Source of the DNA: Bacteroidales bacterium
GTDB taxonomy: Bacteria > Bacteroidota > Bacteroidia > Bacteroidales > P3
DNA length: 49,108 nt
Assembly: GCA_030523765.1 (NCBI GenBank)
Contig: JAUNHX010000016.1
Location: 1-49,108 of the forward strand
Direction of reading: 5' to 3'
How positions within the stretch are numbered: position 1 is the stretch's first letter; each line of letters opens with the position of its first letter. The notes under the pieces were generated by a model. It worked only from the letters and a program-made list of their open reading frames with translations, was not told where the DNA came from and searched no databases. Positions 25,157-34,400 of the stretch are shown here, piece by piece. A program made the translations under genes and the position numbers.

Positions 25157-25186
25157 AAGGGCATCGTTTTGTTAACAGATGCCCTT
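25157..25186 (-). terminator. Terminator of hutH operon
   Basis: AAGGGCATC (25157-25165) and GATGCCCTT (25178-25186) form a 9-bp stem, followed on the minus strand by TCTTTGAAAAAAG. It ends the hutH transcript. Confidence 0.75.
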
Positions 25187-25224
25187 ACCTTATTCATCTA
25201 TAATGTATAAATGATTGTAGACAA

Positions 25225-26712
25225 TTAGAGTGCCTGCTCTTGCAGGAATTTAACGCTAGCGTGGATATGTTTGTACATAATCTGATCGATATCAACAAAG
25301 TTGACTACTTTGCGATAGTCGGCCACCATCTTCTCGATGAAGGGGCTCGATTTAAGCGGACGACGGAACTCGAGGGCTTGGGCAGCGTTGAAGATCTCGA
25401 TAGCCAATACGCGCTCTACATTCTCCATTACGCGATAGGTCTTAGTAGCAGCATTGCCTCCCATCGACACGAGGTCTTCTTGGTTCTGACTGGAGGGGAT
25501 GCTATCAACACTGCAAGGGGTGCAGAGCTGTTTGGTTTGACTAACAATGCTGGCAGCAGCATACTGAGGAATCATGAAGCCGCTGTTAAGACCCGGTTTG
25601 GCAACCAAGAAGCTAGGAAGACCGCGCTTAGCATCAATAAGCTGATAGGTGCGGCGTTCGCTGATGCTACCCAATTCGGCTACAGCAATCGAGAGGAAAT
25701 CGAGCACCATTGCCATAGGCTCACCGTGGAAGTGACCACCCGAGATGATCATATCTTCATCGGGGAGGACAATGGGGTTATCAGTAGTGGAGTTGATTTC
25801 GGTTTCAATTACCGATGCCACATAGGCGATGGTGTCTTTGGCAGCACCGTGCACCTGAGGAGCGCAGCGGAAGCTGTAGGGATCTTGTACATGCTCTTTG
25901 TGGCGGGTAATGATCTCGCTACCTTCAAGATACTCGCGTACATGTTTGGCTGTTTCCAACTGTCCTTTGTGGGGACGTACCATATGGAGCGATTCGAAGA
26001 AGGGTTCGATACGACCATCGAAAGCATCAAGACTCAGGGCCAGTATCATGTCGGCTTGCTGACTGAGGCGCTGTGCTTTCAGGATGCTCCATACACCATA
26101 AGCACTCATGAACTGAGTACCATTAAGCAGTGCCAATCCCTCTTTGCTTTGCAGCTCGATAGGTTCCCAACCCAACTCGTTGTATACCTCTTTAACATCG
26201 CAACGACGACCTTTATAATATACGTCGCCCATTCCGAGGATGGAGGGGAGCATCAGGTTGGCCAACGGACAGAGGTCGCCGCTAGCACCAAGACTACCTT
26301 GCTGATAAACGATAGGAAGTACGTCGTTGTTGTAGCAATCAACTAAACGCTGTGCCGTTTGCAGCTGTACGCCGCTATAACCGAAACAGAAGTTTTGAAC
26401 CTTGAGCAGGAGCATCAGCTTCACTACCTCTTGGGGAACTTCGTCGCCAACACCACAAGCATGACTCATTACCAGATTCTTCTGCAGCTGGCTGAGTTGC
26501 TCTTTGCTGATAGAAATGTTGCAAAGTGAACCGAAACCGGTGGTGACACCGTAGATGGGCTCTTTCTGCGTTTCCATCTTTTTGTTGATATAGTTGCGGC
26601 ATTTCTCGATACGGGCAATAGCATCATCGCTGAGTGCCAGCGTCATTTTTTTATCAATAATTTCTTTGACTCGTTCCAGCGTAAGACGCTCAGAACTGAT
26701 ATAATGTACCAT
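25225..26712 (-). CDS. hutH: Histidine ammonia-lyase
   Basis: Releases ammonia from histidine to give urocanate, the first step of histidine degradation. The 495-residue protein has family length and carries the MIO-forming tripeptide Ala143-Ser144-Gly145 in GSLGASGDLCPLANL, plus YGVTTGFG near 54-61 and FGYSGVQLQTAQRL. Other hut genes are not in the window, and the gene follows the zinc-ribbon gene with 59 bp between. Some related aromatic ammonia-lyases act on other amino acids; the active-site context fits HutH best. Confidence 0.95.
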   Translation of the reverse strand: MVHYISSERLTLERVKEIIDKKMTLALSDDAIARIEKCRNYINKKMETQKEPIYGVTTGFGSLCNISISKEQLSQLQKNLVMSHACGVGDEVPQEVVKLMLLLKVQNFCFGYSGVQLQTAQRLVDCYNNDVLPIVYQQGSLGASGDLCPLANLMLPSILGMGDVYYKGRRCDVKEVYNELGWEPIELQSKEGLALLNGTQFMSAYGVWSILKAQRLSQQADMILALSLDAFDGRIEPFFESLHMVRPHKGQLETAKHVREYLEGSEIITRHKEHVQDPYSFRCAPQVHGAAKDTIAYVASVIETEINSTTDNPIVLPDEDMIISGGHFHGEPMAMVLDFLSIAVAELGSISERRTYQLIDAKRGLPSFLVAKPGLNSGFMIPQYAAASIVSQTKQLCTPCSVDSIPSSQNQEDLVSMGGNAATKTYRVMENVERVLAIEIFNAAQALEFRRPLKSSPFIEKMVADYRKVVNFVDIDQIMYKHIHASVKFLQEQAL

Positions 26713-26771
26713 AATGAGTTTTATTTTTTATGTTTTTTGAAGCGTTGTGAGTTATGGGCAGTAGCAGTATA

Positions 26772-27596
26772 TTACTTGCTAAGCAGCTCGTCGGCCTTCT
26801 CGGCTATATCGCTGTCAACCAAGATACGGCCACAGTGTTCGCAAACAATGACTTTCTTGTGCATGCGAATCTCCATCTGACGTTGGGGAGGAATCTTGGC
26901 AAAGCAGCCAGCACAAGCGTTACGATCAATCTGTACGACAGCCAAACCGTTGCGGGCAGCAGTACGGATGCGCTTGTATGCGGTGAGGTAACGCTCTTCG
27001 ATAAACTGCTCTTGTTCTTTGCTTTTAGCACGCAAACGAGCTTCGTCTTTCTCAGTGTCGCGAATAATGTCGTCCAGTTCGTCTTTCTTCACCTGCAGTT
27101 CTTGCTGGTTCTGTTCTTTCAGCTGTTTGGCAGCTTCGATATGGCGTTGCATGTCGAATTGCGAATCTTTGGCTTCACGTTTTTTGCGTTCGCAGAGTTG
27201 GATTTCCAGTTCGGCATATTCAATCTCTTTGTTGATGGCCTCATATTCGCGGTTGTTGCGTACGTTGTCCTGCTGTTTCTGATACTTCTTGATCTGTTCT
27301 TGGTGATTGATAATCTCCTTATCGTATTGAAGCACAGCGTCGGCAGCCTCCTTCATAGCGACACCGAAGTTCTCGATACGGGTTTCGAGACCTGCAATCT
27401 CGTCTTCCAAATCCTGAACAGCCTGGGGCAGCTCGCCACGGATAATCTTGATTTTGTCGATTTCCGAGTCAACTTTCTGAAGGGTGTAGAGTGCCACAAG
27501 GCGTTTTTCGACGGCGATATCAACATCGCGCACCACATTGACAACGGGTTTTTCCTGTGTTTCTTCAACTTTTTTGGTAGTAGCTTTCTTTGCCAT
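26772..27596 (-). CDS. C4 zinc-ribbon coiled-coil protein
   Basis: A 274-residue protein with a long coiled coil (about 25-190, rich in Glu, Lys, Gln) and a C-terminal zinc ribbon whose ligands are C228, C231, C252 and C255 (CAGC ... CEHCGR). It belongs to the DUF164/C4-type zinc-ribbon family (COG1579), often next to the Nif3-like gene, as here. The N-terminal 15 residues are basic and low in complexity. A nucleic-acid-binding or scaffold role is inferred; no enzymatic motif is seen. It is preceded by the split Nif3 gene and followed by hutH. Confidence 0.9.
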   Translation of the reverse strand: MAKKATTKKVEETQEKPVVNVVRDVDIAVEKRLVALYTLQKVDSEIDKIKIIRGELPQAVQDLEDEIAGLETRIENFGVAMKEAADAVLQYDKEIINHQEQIKKYQKQQDNVRNNREYEAINKEIEYAELEIQLCERKKREAKDSQFDMQRHIEAAKQLKEQNQQELQVKKDELDDIIRDTEKDEARLRAKSKEQEQFIEERYLTAYKRIRTAARNGLAVVQIDRNACAGCFAKIPPQRQMEIRMHKKVIVCEHCGRILVDSDIAEKADELLSK

Positions 27597-27622
27597 ATAT
27601 TAAGTACTTAATTATTATTCAA

Positions 27623-28087
27623 TCATATATAATTAACATAGCCATGTTTACGTTCCGAAATTTGGCAAGCAAAGGTACGAAACTTTTCTGATATAGCGGC
27701 ATAAATTATTTCTTTTGCAAACTGTTCGCTCTCGTAGTGACCTATATCGCATAGGATGATATCGCCTTCAGCTTGCTGAAAATCATGGTATTTCAAATCG
27801 CCTGTAAGGAAGATATCGGCCCCTGCAGATTTTGCATCGCCTATCAAAAAACTTCCACTTCCTCCACAAAGGGCTATCCGTTGCACCTTTTCTTTACAAA
27901 GATCGGAACAACGCACTACGGGCAAATGGAGCTTTTGTTTCAAAATGTGCAAAAACTCCTCAGTTTCCATAGGGGCTTTCAGTGTGCCTATCACCCCGCC
28001 TCCTACCTCGCTATAGGTGTTGTCGAGGGTTAGGATATCGTAAGCCGGTTCTTCGTAAGGATGGGCTTTAAGAAGATGATCTATCAC
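27623..28087 (-). CDS. Nif3-like protein, C-terminal half (split frame)
   Basis: A 154-residue frame carrying the end of a Nif3-like dinuclear metal centre protein (YqfO/YbgI family), including LKAHPYEEPAYDILTL, GVIG and the second metal-site segments TGDLKYHDFQ and DIGHYESEQFA. It begins at a GTG that overlaps the TGA of the N-terminal half (GTGA) in the -1 frame. In related bacteria the two parts are one protein of about 360 residues. Either a single-base loss split the gene, or it is made by frameshifting or coupled re-initiation. Confidence 0.85.
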   Translation of the reverse strand: MIDHLLKAHPYEEPAYDILTLDNTYSEVGGGVIGTLKAPMETEEFLHILKQKLHLPVVRCSDLCKEKVQRIALCGGSGSFLIGDAKSAGADIFLTGDLKYHDFQQAEGDIILCDIGHYESEQFAKEIIYAAISEKFRTFACQISERKHGYVNYI

Positions 28088-28719
28088 TTTGTTTTCCGTT
28101 TCTCGAAGATAACTTCGATGCGTACTTCGGGTTCGAAATGCACCTTTCCTGGCTCTCCAACAAAGGGGTTACTACCCTCTTCAGGGAGGAACGATCCGCT
28201 CCCATCCATGTTGTAACTACAATGTGAATAATTGCCTATATTGCCTGCTCCAGCGGCAAAGAGCGACTGCCGAACAGCTTCGGCTTGCGCTGTTGGACAG
28301 AAGGTGACTAATTTGCCCAGTAGCTGCCGTTTAGGTTGTAAAACCTTATAGTTTTCTACCTCCAGTTTCTGTGCAAGGATTCCGCTAACGCCCCATCGCA
28401 TATTATCTAGGTTGGTATGGGCAGCATAAACGGCTATGCCATTCTCTATCAGTCGATAAATCATGCGTCCTGTTTCGGTTCTGGTGGTAATGCGCCGAGT
28501 TCCTTTGCCAAAAAGGAATGGATGGTGTGTAGCAATGAGGTTCAACCCTTTAGCTATAGCCTCTTCTACCACATCGGGGGTCAGATCGAGCGCTACGAGA
28601 GCTCCCGTATATTCTCTTTCTGGATCGCCCAGCAGAAAACCCGAATTGTCGTAGTCTTCTTGATAGTAGGGCTTGAACGTTGCATTAAGAAAATCAATCA
28701 CTTCTTGCAGCTTCATCAT
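28084..28719 (-). CDS. Nif3-like protein, N-terminal half (split frame)
   Basis: A 211-residue frame with the start of a Nif3-like hexameric protein: DYDNSGFLLGD (22-32), the first metal-site histidines H65/H66 in IATHHPFLFG and AAHTNLDN. It is followed by the start of the PII-like insert (KLVTFCPTAQAEAVRQSLFAAGAGNIGNYSHCSY) and it breaks off after RIEVIFEKRKTK. The insert domain is thus cut in the middle, so neither half is a natural domain. Preceded by a good promoter and followed in the same run by the zinc-ribbon gene. The function of the family (possible hydrolase) is unsettled. Confidence 0.88.
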   Translation of the reverse strand: MMKLQEVIDFLNATFKPYYQEDYDNSGFLLGDPEREYTGALVALDLTPDVVEEAIAKGLNLIATHHPFLFGKGTRRITTRTETGRMIYRLIENGIAVYAAHTNLDNMRWGVSGILAQKLEVENYKVLQPKRQLLGKLVTFCPTAQAEAVRQSLFAAGAGNIGNYSHCSYNMDGSGSFLPEEGSNPFVGEPGKVHFEPEVRIEVIFEKRKTK

Positions 28720-28743
28720 CGTAGGTTTTTATAATTTGAAGTT

Positions 28744-28752
28744 GCAAAGATA
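28744..28752 (-). promoter_or_regulatory. -7 element of Nif3-like operon promoter
   Basis: On the minus strand TATCTTTGC lies about 25 nt before the Nif3-like ATG. Predicted start near 28739. The -33 box is not clear. Confidence 0.6.
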
Positions 28753-28868
28753 CGTTTTTTTTCAAAAACACCTCTCAAAAGGGGACGTACAAAGGTGCTT
28801 TTTGCCTCCTTTGATGATGATATCATACTTTTTTTTCGAGAAAAATCATTTCAAAGTGGGTAGGAGAA

Positions 28869-28901
28869 AAGTTAGCGTTAAGTTAGTGTTAGGTTAGCGT
28901 T
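28869..28901. repeat. Three 11-bp tandem repeats A(A/G)GTTAGNGTT
   Basis: Units AAGTTAGCGTT (28869-28879), AAGTTAGTGTT (28880-28890) and AGGTTAGCGTT (28891-28901) are perfectly abutted at 11-bp period, in the intergenic region between the Nif3 and SUMF1 genes. A related array lies at 45884-45927. Confidence 0.8.
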
Positions 28902-29047
28902 GGAAAGGAGTGATGTTTGGGTTTTGCAATTGTTTTTCGAAGAGCGAAAGGATGAAACTCTTTTTCGATGTTCTGTTGCAAGGAGAAAAAAAGAGGTAGT
29001 AGGGTATCTTTTTTTCGTTTAGAATAAGCAATATCAATATTTTTTTG
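28902..29047. other. Intergenic region between Nif3 and SUMF1 genes
   Basis: Rest of a 470-bp divergent region (28720-29188). Apart from the promoters at 28744 and 29048 and the tandem repeat at 28869 it is AT-rich, with no supported gene. Confidence 0.4.
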
Positions 29048-29056
29048 TATCTTTGC
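29048..29056 (+). promoter_or_regulatory. -7 element upstream of SUMF1-domain gene
   Basis: TATCTTTGC matches the Bacteroidetes -7 element. The start would be near 29061 with a leader of about 128 nt before the gene at 29189. The -33 box is weak. Confidence 0.55.
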
Positions 29057-29188
29057 AGTTCGGAGTTTTGCCTTCAACGGAATGCTTTGATGTATTATTC
29101 AGAGATTTATGTGCCGTAAGAGGTTGTGTTGTTATATTTACTCAAAGTCAAAATCCGTGCAACAAAACATTAAATATTATAAATAGGA

Positions 29189-30286
29189 ATGAAATATAAT
29201 ATGAAATATAAGCTCTTGTTTGCCCTCTGCCTGATGGCGGGGTTTGGATTGCAGGCTCAAACTGTTAGTAACATCCATTTTAGTCGTGTCAACCGTGAGG
29301 TAACGCTTACCTACGATCTCGATAAGGCTGCCGATATTCGCATTCAGGTTTCGACTGATCACGGATACACTTTTGGTGACTATATTGAAAACTTTTCGGG
29401 CGATGCGGGTCGCAATGTGCAGCCGGGTAAGCAGAAAACGGTCCTCTTCTACGATCTCCCCGATCTGCGTAGCATACCCTATGTGCTCGACACCTTTGCA
29501 GGTCTTTGTTGGGACGACACCAATATTGTGTTCAATGTGGAGGTCGACGATGGTTCGGTCGATATCAAGATCAACAACGAGCGTATCCGTATGATGCGTG
29601 TGCCTGGGGGCACATTCACAATGGGTTGCACTAGGCCTGGGGCAGTAAAACATACCTACGATGAGAGCAAACCTACGCATCGCGTTACTGTCGATACCTT
29701 CTATATGGGCAAGTTTGAAGTGACGCAGCGTATATGGAAAGAGGTGATGGATAACAATCCGTCGCGTTGGCAATACAATGATAGTCTGCCTGTTGAACAG
29801 GTTTCCTATCAAGATGTGCAAATCTTTATTGCCCGTCTGAGTCAGATTACTGGCTATCGCTTCCGTCTGCCCACCGAGGCTGAATGGGAGTTCGCTGCTC
29901 GCGGAGGCAACCTCTCTACCGATTGTGTCTTCCCTGGGGCCAACGGCGATCCGGGCAGTGTGGCTTGGTATGGAATGAACAGTGGAAACAAAACCCATCC
30001 TGTAGGACGACTCAAACCCAACGAGTTGGGACTTCACGATATGGCTGGCAACGTGTGGGAATGGTGCTCCGATTGGTATAGCGACTACACCACCGAACCG
30101 CAGGTAAATCCCCGAGGACCCAAACGTGGCGAGAATCGTATCCTTCGTGGTGGCTGTCTGAACAGTCCTTCGTGGGGCTGTGCTGTTTTCGATCGCAGTT
30201 GGTATCTGCCCGATCACGGATACGGATTCCACGGGTTCCGCTTAGTGCTCGACTCTGTTGAAAAACCTGTCGATGACGAGTACTAG
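29189..30286 (+). CDS. Secreted SUMF1/FGE-fold protein
   Basis: A 365-residue exported protein with a signal peptide (about 1-24), an N-terminal immunoglobulin-like or beta-sandwich part (about 25-130) and a formylglycine-generating-enzyme/SUMF1 domain. That domain contains MMRVPGGTFTMGC, HRVTVDTFYMGKFEVTQRIWKEVM, PVEQVSYQDV, RLPTEAEWEFAARGG, GLHDMAGNVWEWCSDWY, RILRGG and GFRLVL. The two catalytic cysteines of true FGEs are not in the canonical spacing (here GGC then WGC), and no sulfatase gene is adjacent, so it is probably a structural or surface SUMF1 protein, such as a T9SS-associated GldK-type member. Confidence 0.85.
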   Translation: MKYNMKYKLLFALCLMAGFGLQAQTVSNIHFSRVNREVTLTYDLDKAADIRIQVSTDHGYTFGDYIENFSGDAGRNVQPGKQKTVLFYDLPDLRSIPYVLDTFAGLCWDDTNIVFNVEVDDGSVDIKINNERIRMMRVPGGTFTMGCTRPGAVKHTYDESKPTHRVTVDTFYMGKFEVTQRIWKEVMDNNPSRWQYNDSLPVEQVSYQDVQIFIARLSQITGYRFRLPTEAEWEFAARGGNLSTDCVFPGANGDPGSVAWYGMNSGNKTHPVGRLKPNELGLHDMAGNVWEWCSDWYSDYTTEPQVNPRGPKRGENRILRGGCLNSPSWGCAVFDRSWYLPDHGYGFHGFRLVLDSVEKPVDDEY

Positions 30287-30456
30287 TCTCTTGTCCCACC
30301 TCTTATCGAGTAACACAAATCATATCGATACACCTTCTATAAGAATGGATTGGTTCATTCTGTTAACGCTCTATAAATAAACTCTATATCAACCAAGAAT
30401 AGAAAAATCTATCAAAGAATCTCCTTTATTGTATCAACCTAATCAACATAACCATT

Positions 30457-31011
30457 ATGCAAGTTCTAGATAAAGAGTTTCGTCCCTATCTCAAAGCTGA
30501 AGATATTCAAACCATTGTTAAAGATACGGCTGCACGAATGTATGCCGATCTGAAAGATGTTCGCGACCCTATGGGTCAGTATCCGTTGCTGCTCCCTATC
30601 CTCAACGGGGCTTTCGTCTTTGCTGCCGACCTATGCCGTGAGTTGGGCAACCTAGGAATGGAGGCTGAGGTTTGCTTTGTTAAGAACTCCTCCTATTCGG
30701 GTACCCATAGTACGGGAACGGTAATGCAACTGATCGGCTTCCCCGATAGCATCAAGGATCGCGATGTGGTTATTGTTGAAGATATCATTGAAACAGGTAT
30801 CTCTGTGGCTCATAATATCGAGCAACTCCAGCAAATGGGGGTGCGTAGCATCCGTGTATGCTGTCTCTTCCATAAGCCCGAACTCTTCAAGGGTGATTAT
30901 AAAATAGATTATATTGGGCGTAATATCGATAACGACTTCATTGTTGGATACGGGCTCGACTATAGTGAACATGGCCGTATGCTCAAGGATGTTTGGATCC
31001 TTGATAAATAA
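30457..31011 (+). CDS. hpt: Hypoxanthine phosphoribosyltransferase
   Basis: Purine salvage enzyme making IMP (and GMP) from hypoxanthine or guanine with PRPP. The 184-residue protein matches the family length and has the PRPP-binding loop VVIVEDIIETGIS at about residues 105-117, LLLPILNGAFVFAADLCRE and the YIGRNIDNDFIVGYGLDY segment typical of HPRT. It has a 170-bp upstream gap and is followed after five bases by the possible long start of the next lipoprotein frame. Confidence 0.95.
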   Translation: MQVLDKEFRPYLKAEDIQTIVKDTAARMYADLKDVRDPMGQYPLLLPILNGAFVFAADLCRELGNLGMEAEVCFVKNSSYSGTHSTGTVMQLIGFPDSIKDRDVVIVEDIIETGISVAHNIEQLQQMGVRSIRVCCLFHKPELFKGDYKIDYIGRNIDNDFIVGYGLDYSEHGRMLKDVWILDK

Positions 31012-31043
31012 TCTATGTGATGGACTCTTTTATATTGAAGAAT

Positions 31044-31400
31044 ATGAAAAGATTTCGTTTCCTCTTGATGCTCACTCTGGGTGTGCTGCTATTGGCCGCC
31101 TGTGAACCTGATCCTTCGTTCGAAGCTAGTCAGTTGGTGGGCAAGTGGAAAAACGGCACCGAATATTGGCGTTACGATAGCAATTTCAGTGGTGCTACTT
31201 GGGATACGGGTGATGATGTGACTGAGGCTGAAGCCCAACCATTTACCTGGACGTTGGAGGGGGATCAGCTTACGCAACTGCATCAAATGGAAATGGGAGG
31301 TGTTGTCCCCAAGGTATACACCATCACAGCGCTCTCAGCATCCTCCTTAACCTATAAAGATAATTATAATCAATCCTTTACTTTTACCCGAGTACAATGA
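31044..31400 (+). CDS. Lipocalin-like lipoprotein
   Basis: A 118-residue lipoprotein with signal peptide MKRFRFLLMLTLGVLLLAAC; Cys20 is the acylation site. The body (QLVGKWKNGTEYWRYDS, FTWTLEGDQLTQLHQM, TITALSASSLTYKDNYNQSFTFTRV) has the GxW and beta-strand pattern of the lipocalin-like/DUF4488 families. The frame is open from 31017, but that stretch has no signal-peptide character. Its stop overlaps the start of the AsmA-like gene by four bases (ATGA), so the two are translationally coupled. Confidence 0.82.
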   Translation: MKRFRFLLMLTLGVLLLAACEPDPSFEASQLVGKWKNGTEYWRYDSNFSGATWDTGDDVTEAEAQPFTWTLEGDQLTQLHQMEMGGVVPKVYTITALSASSLTYKDNYNQSFTFTRVQ

Positions 31401-34400
31401 GCGAAACTGTTGATAATAAGCAGCCGCAATCGTCGGCCCCTACTAAGAAACACCGCGGTCTTCGAATCACGCTTATCTCGCTCGGTTCGCTGCTGGGCTT
31501 GCTGCTAGTAGCAGTAGGGGTGGCGCTGTATCTGATCTTTACCCCTGCTCGCCTCACCGCTATCGTCAACAAGTTGTCCGATAAGTATATACGCTGTGAG
31601 TCGCATTTCGAAAAGGTTGACCTCTCGCTCTTCAAGACATTTCCTAATGCTGGATTGGATGTGAAGGATGTGGTTCTGATCAATCCTACTCAAGGGGCTA
31701 GTAGCGATACGTTAATGGCTCTCAAAAGTCTTACCGTTGCCATCAATGTGCGTGATTTTCTGAAACATAGAGATATTAAGGTGGAGAAACTTCTGCTCGA
31801 TCAGGTGCAGGCAAATGTCTATATTGCTTCTGATGGCAGTACCAATTTTGATATCTTCCCTGCAAGCGATACCACAACAACCGATACATCTTCCTCTACG
31901 CTGCCCTCTCATATCGATCTCAAACAGATTCGCGTTAAAGATCTTAATTGTGATTTTCTTGATCAAAAAGATGGCATGAAGGCTGTTGTTGATAAGATGG
32001 ACCTTAAGGTTGACGGACTTTGGAAGGATGAAACTATCGATGCTCAACTCAATATGGGGGCTAAGTATATAGCTTGCTCTATGCGTGATAGTAGTGGTGC
32101 TGAATCGCTTAATGCCATCCTCAACAAACTCGATATGGCGCTCGACCTCAAGGGTCCTTTCCGTCAGCTCGATGGTCGTCTTGATCTTTCTCTGCCTACG
32201 GCAAAGATGGCTCTGCAAGGTACCGACTATGTTACCGATGCTGCCAACGCTTCGCATCACGATCTCCTCACTGTCAAAGCTCCTTTCAGTGCTAATCTCG
32301 ATGAAATGAATCTGTCGCTTTCCAAAGCGTCCCTCTCTTTGGTCAATTATATCATCAACCTTGATGGCGATGTGCAACTGGCTCAGAACGATTGTCCTAT
32401 GAAGATCGATGCGCAGTTCGAAACCAATACGTGGCAAGTGGCTCCGCTGCTCGAATTGCTGCCTCCTCAGTTCACCACTTGGCAGGAGGGTATGGACCTC
32501 GATGCTAAGCTTTCGCTGAAGGGTAGGGCAGAGGGCTCCCTTACTGATACCACGATGCCTCTCGTTACTGCCCATCTCGAGATGGACGATGGTCGTTTTG
32601 TTGATCATAGTCTCCTTCCTTACGATCTTAGCAAAATTGCTGCCAATCTCGATGCCGATCTCGACTTCGGTAAAGCGGGCAAGAGCGATGTCAAGATCAA
32701 TAACCTTTCGGCTGTTACGGGTAGAAATAATGTCTCGCTCGATGGAACGATTGCCGATTTGCTGGGGGTGATGGATATCGATGCCAATGTGAAGGGTAAC
32801 ATACAGTTGCCCGATTTGAAACCTTTCTTCCCCGATAGTCTTGATATGGAACTGAAAGGCTCTAGTCGACTTGATATTCATGCGCGTACTAATCTGGAAC
32901 AAATCCAGAAACTCGATATCCCGAATATGAAGGTCGATGGTAAGGTGATCCTCAACCACCTCGATGTCCGCTATGACGATATCACTGCCAATTCTCCTCA
33001 ACTGGCTGTCGATCTGCAAGTACCTTCTAAGCATCTCACCAATTCCTTTACTGAACTGCTCAGCGCTAAGATCAAAGGCCAGTCGCTGCATGCTAAAGTG
33101 CCTAGCGCAGGTATCGATGCATCGCTCACGGCAACCGATCTCGAGGCCTCTATCAGCAATGTGCTCGATGAGAAGGTACCTTTCTCGGTAGCGGCCAAAG
33201 GCTCCTTTGCCAAGATTGCAGGTACTATGGATACCATCCAGGCTTCGATCGATGAACCTAATCTCATGGTTGAGATGGTGCCCAATCGAAACAATCCTGC
33301 TAAGGTGTATTATAAGGTTAACTACAATAGTTCGAGTCTGTTCGCTAAAATCAACGATAGCCTCTCTATCAATATGGCGGGTCTCACTATCAAGGGTGAT
33401 GCCAACTATGATTCTACTCGGGCTAATGTGCTGCAACAGTGGAGTCCCGATCTCGATATCGACTTCAAACGTGGGTATATCAATATGTCGCAACTCGATT
33501 ATATTGTACAAGTGCCTGATATAAAATTCAATTATAAGCCTGAACGTTGTGAGATTGCTAGCGCTAATGTGGTGTTCGGTAATAGCGACTTCTATCTCTC
33601 GGGGGCTGTTACGGGTCTCGAAAAATGGATCTCTCACGAGGATATGCTGAAGGGTGAATTGAATTTCACCTCTAACTATACCAATGTCGATGACTTGATG
33701 GATGCCCTCAGCGGACTCGGTAGCGATGAGGACTCTCTTAAGGTGCAACAAGCGGAGGTTCAGGTAGAAGTAGGTCAGAAGGATCCCGATCCTTTCATCT
33801 GTCCTCTCGATGTTGATTTTGTTTTACATACCCGCATCAAGGAGTGTACTGCTTTCGACAATGAATTGCAGGAACTGGCTGGCGATGTGATGCTTCGCGA
33901 TGGCGTTGCTGTTCTCGAACAGGTGGGTTTCGTTTGCAAGGCAGCTCGTATGCAACTTACGGCTCTGTATCGTACTCCTAGAATCAATCATATCTTTGTT
34001 GGAATGGACTTCCATCTGCTCGATATCAATATTTCGGAACTTATCGATATGATTCCTTATGTCGATACATTGGTGCCTATGCTCTCTGCTTTCGAGGGTC
34101 GTGCCGATTTCCACCTCTGTGCCGAAACCTATGTTGATGCCTATTACAAGCCTAAGATGTCTACCCTGCGTGGTGCTGCTGCGCTGAGTGGCGATAACCT
34201 TGTGGTGCTCGACAACGAGACTTTCAATACTATCGCCAAGTATATGATGTTCAATAAGAAGACGGAGAATGTTATCGATAGCCTCGATGTGGAGATGACG
34301 GTGTTCCGCAAGGAGGTGGAACTCTATCCGTTCCTCCTCTCTATGGATAAATACCAACTCGTTGCTTCGGGTCGTCACAATCTTGACAACAATTACGACT

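Noticed and set aside
29189..30286. SUMF1 protein as a sulfatase-activating formylglycine enzyme
   Set aside because: The cysteine spacing differs from genuine FGEs and no sulfatase gene is near, so catalysis is not claimed.
31712..33751. 679-codon open frame antisense to the AsmA-family gene
   Set aside because: It overlaps a clear protein-coding gene and has low-complexity Ile/Arg-rich composition typical of antisense shadows.
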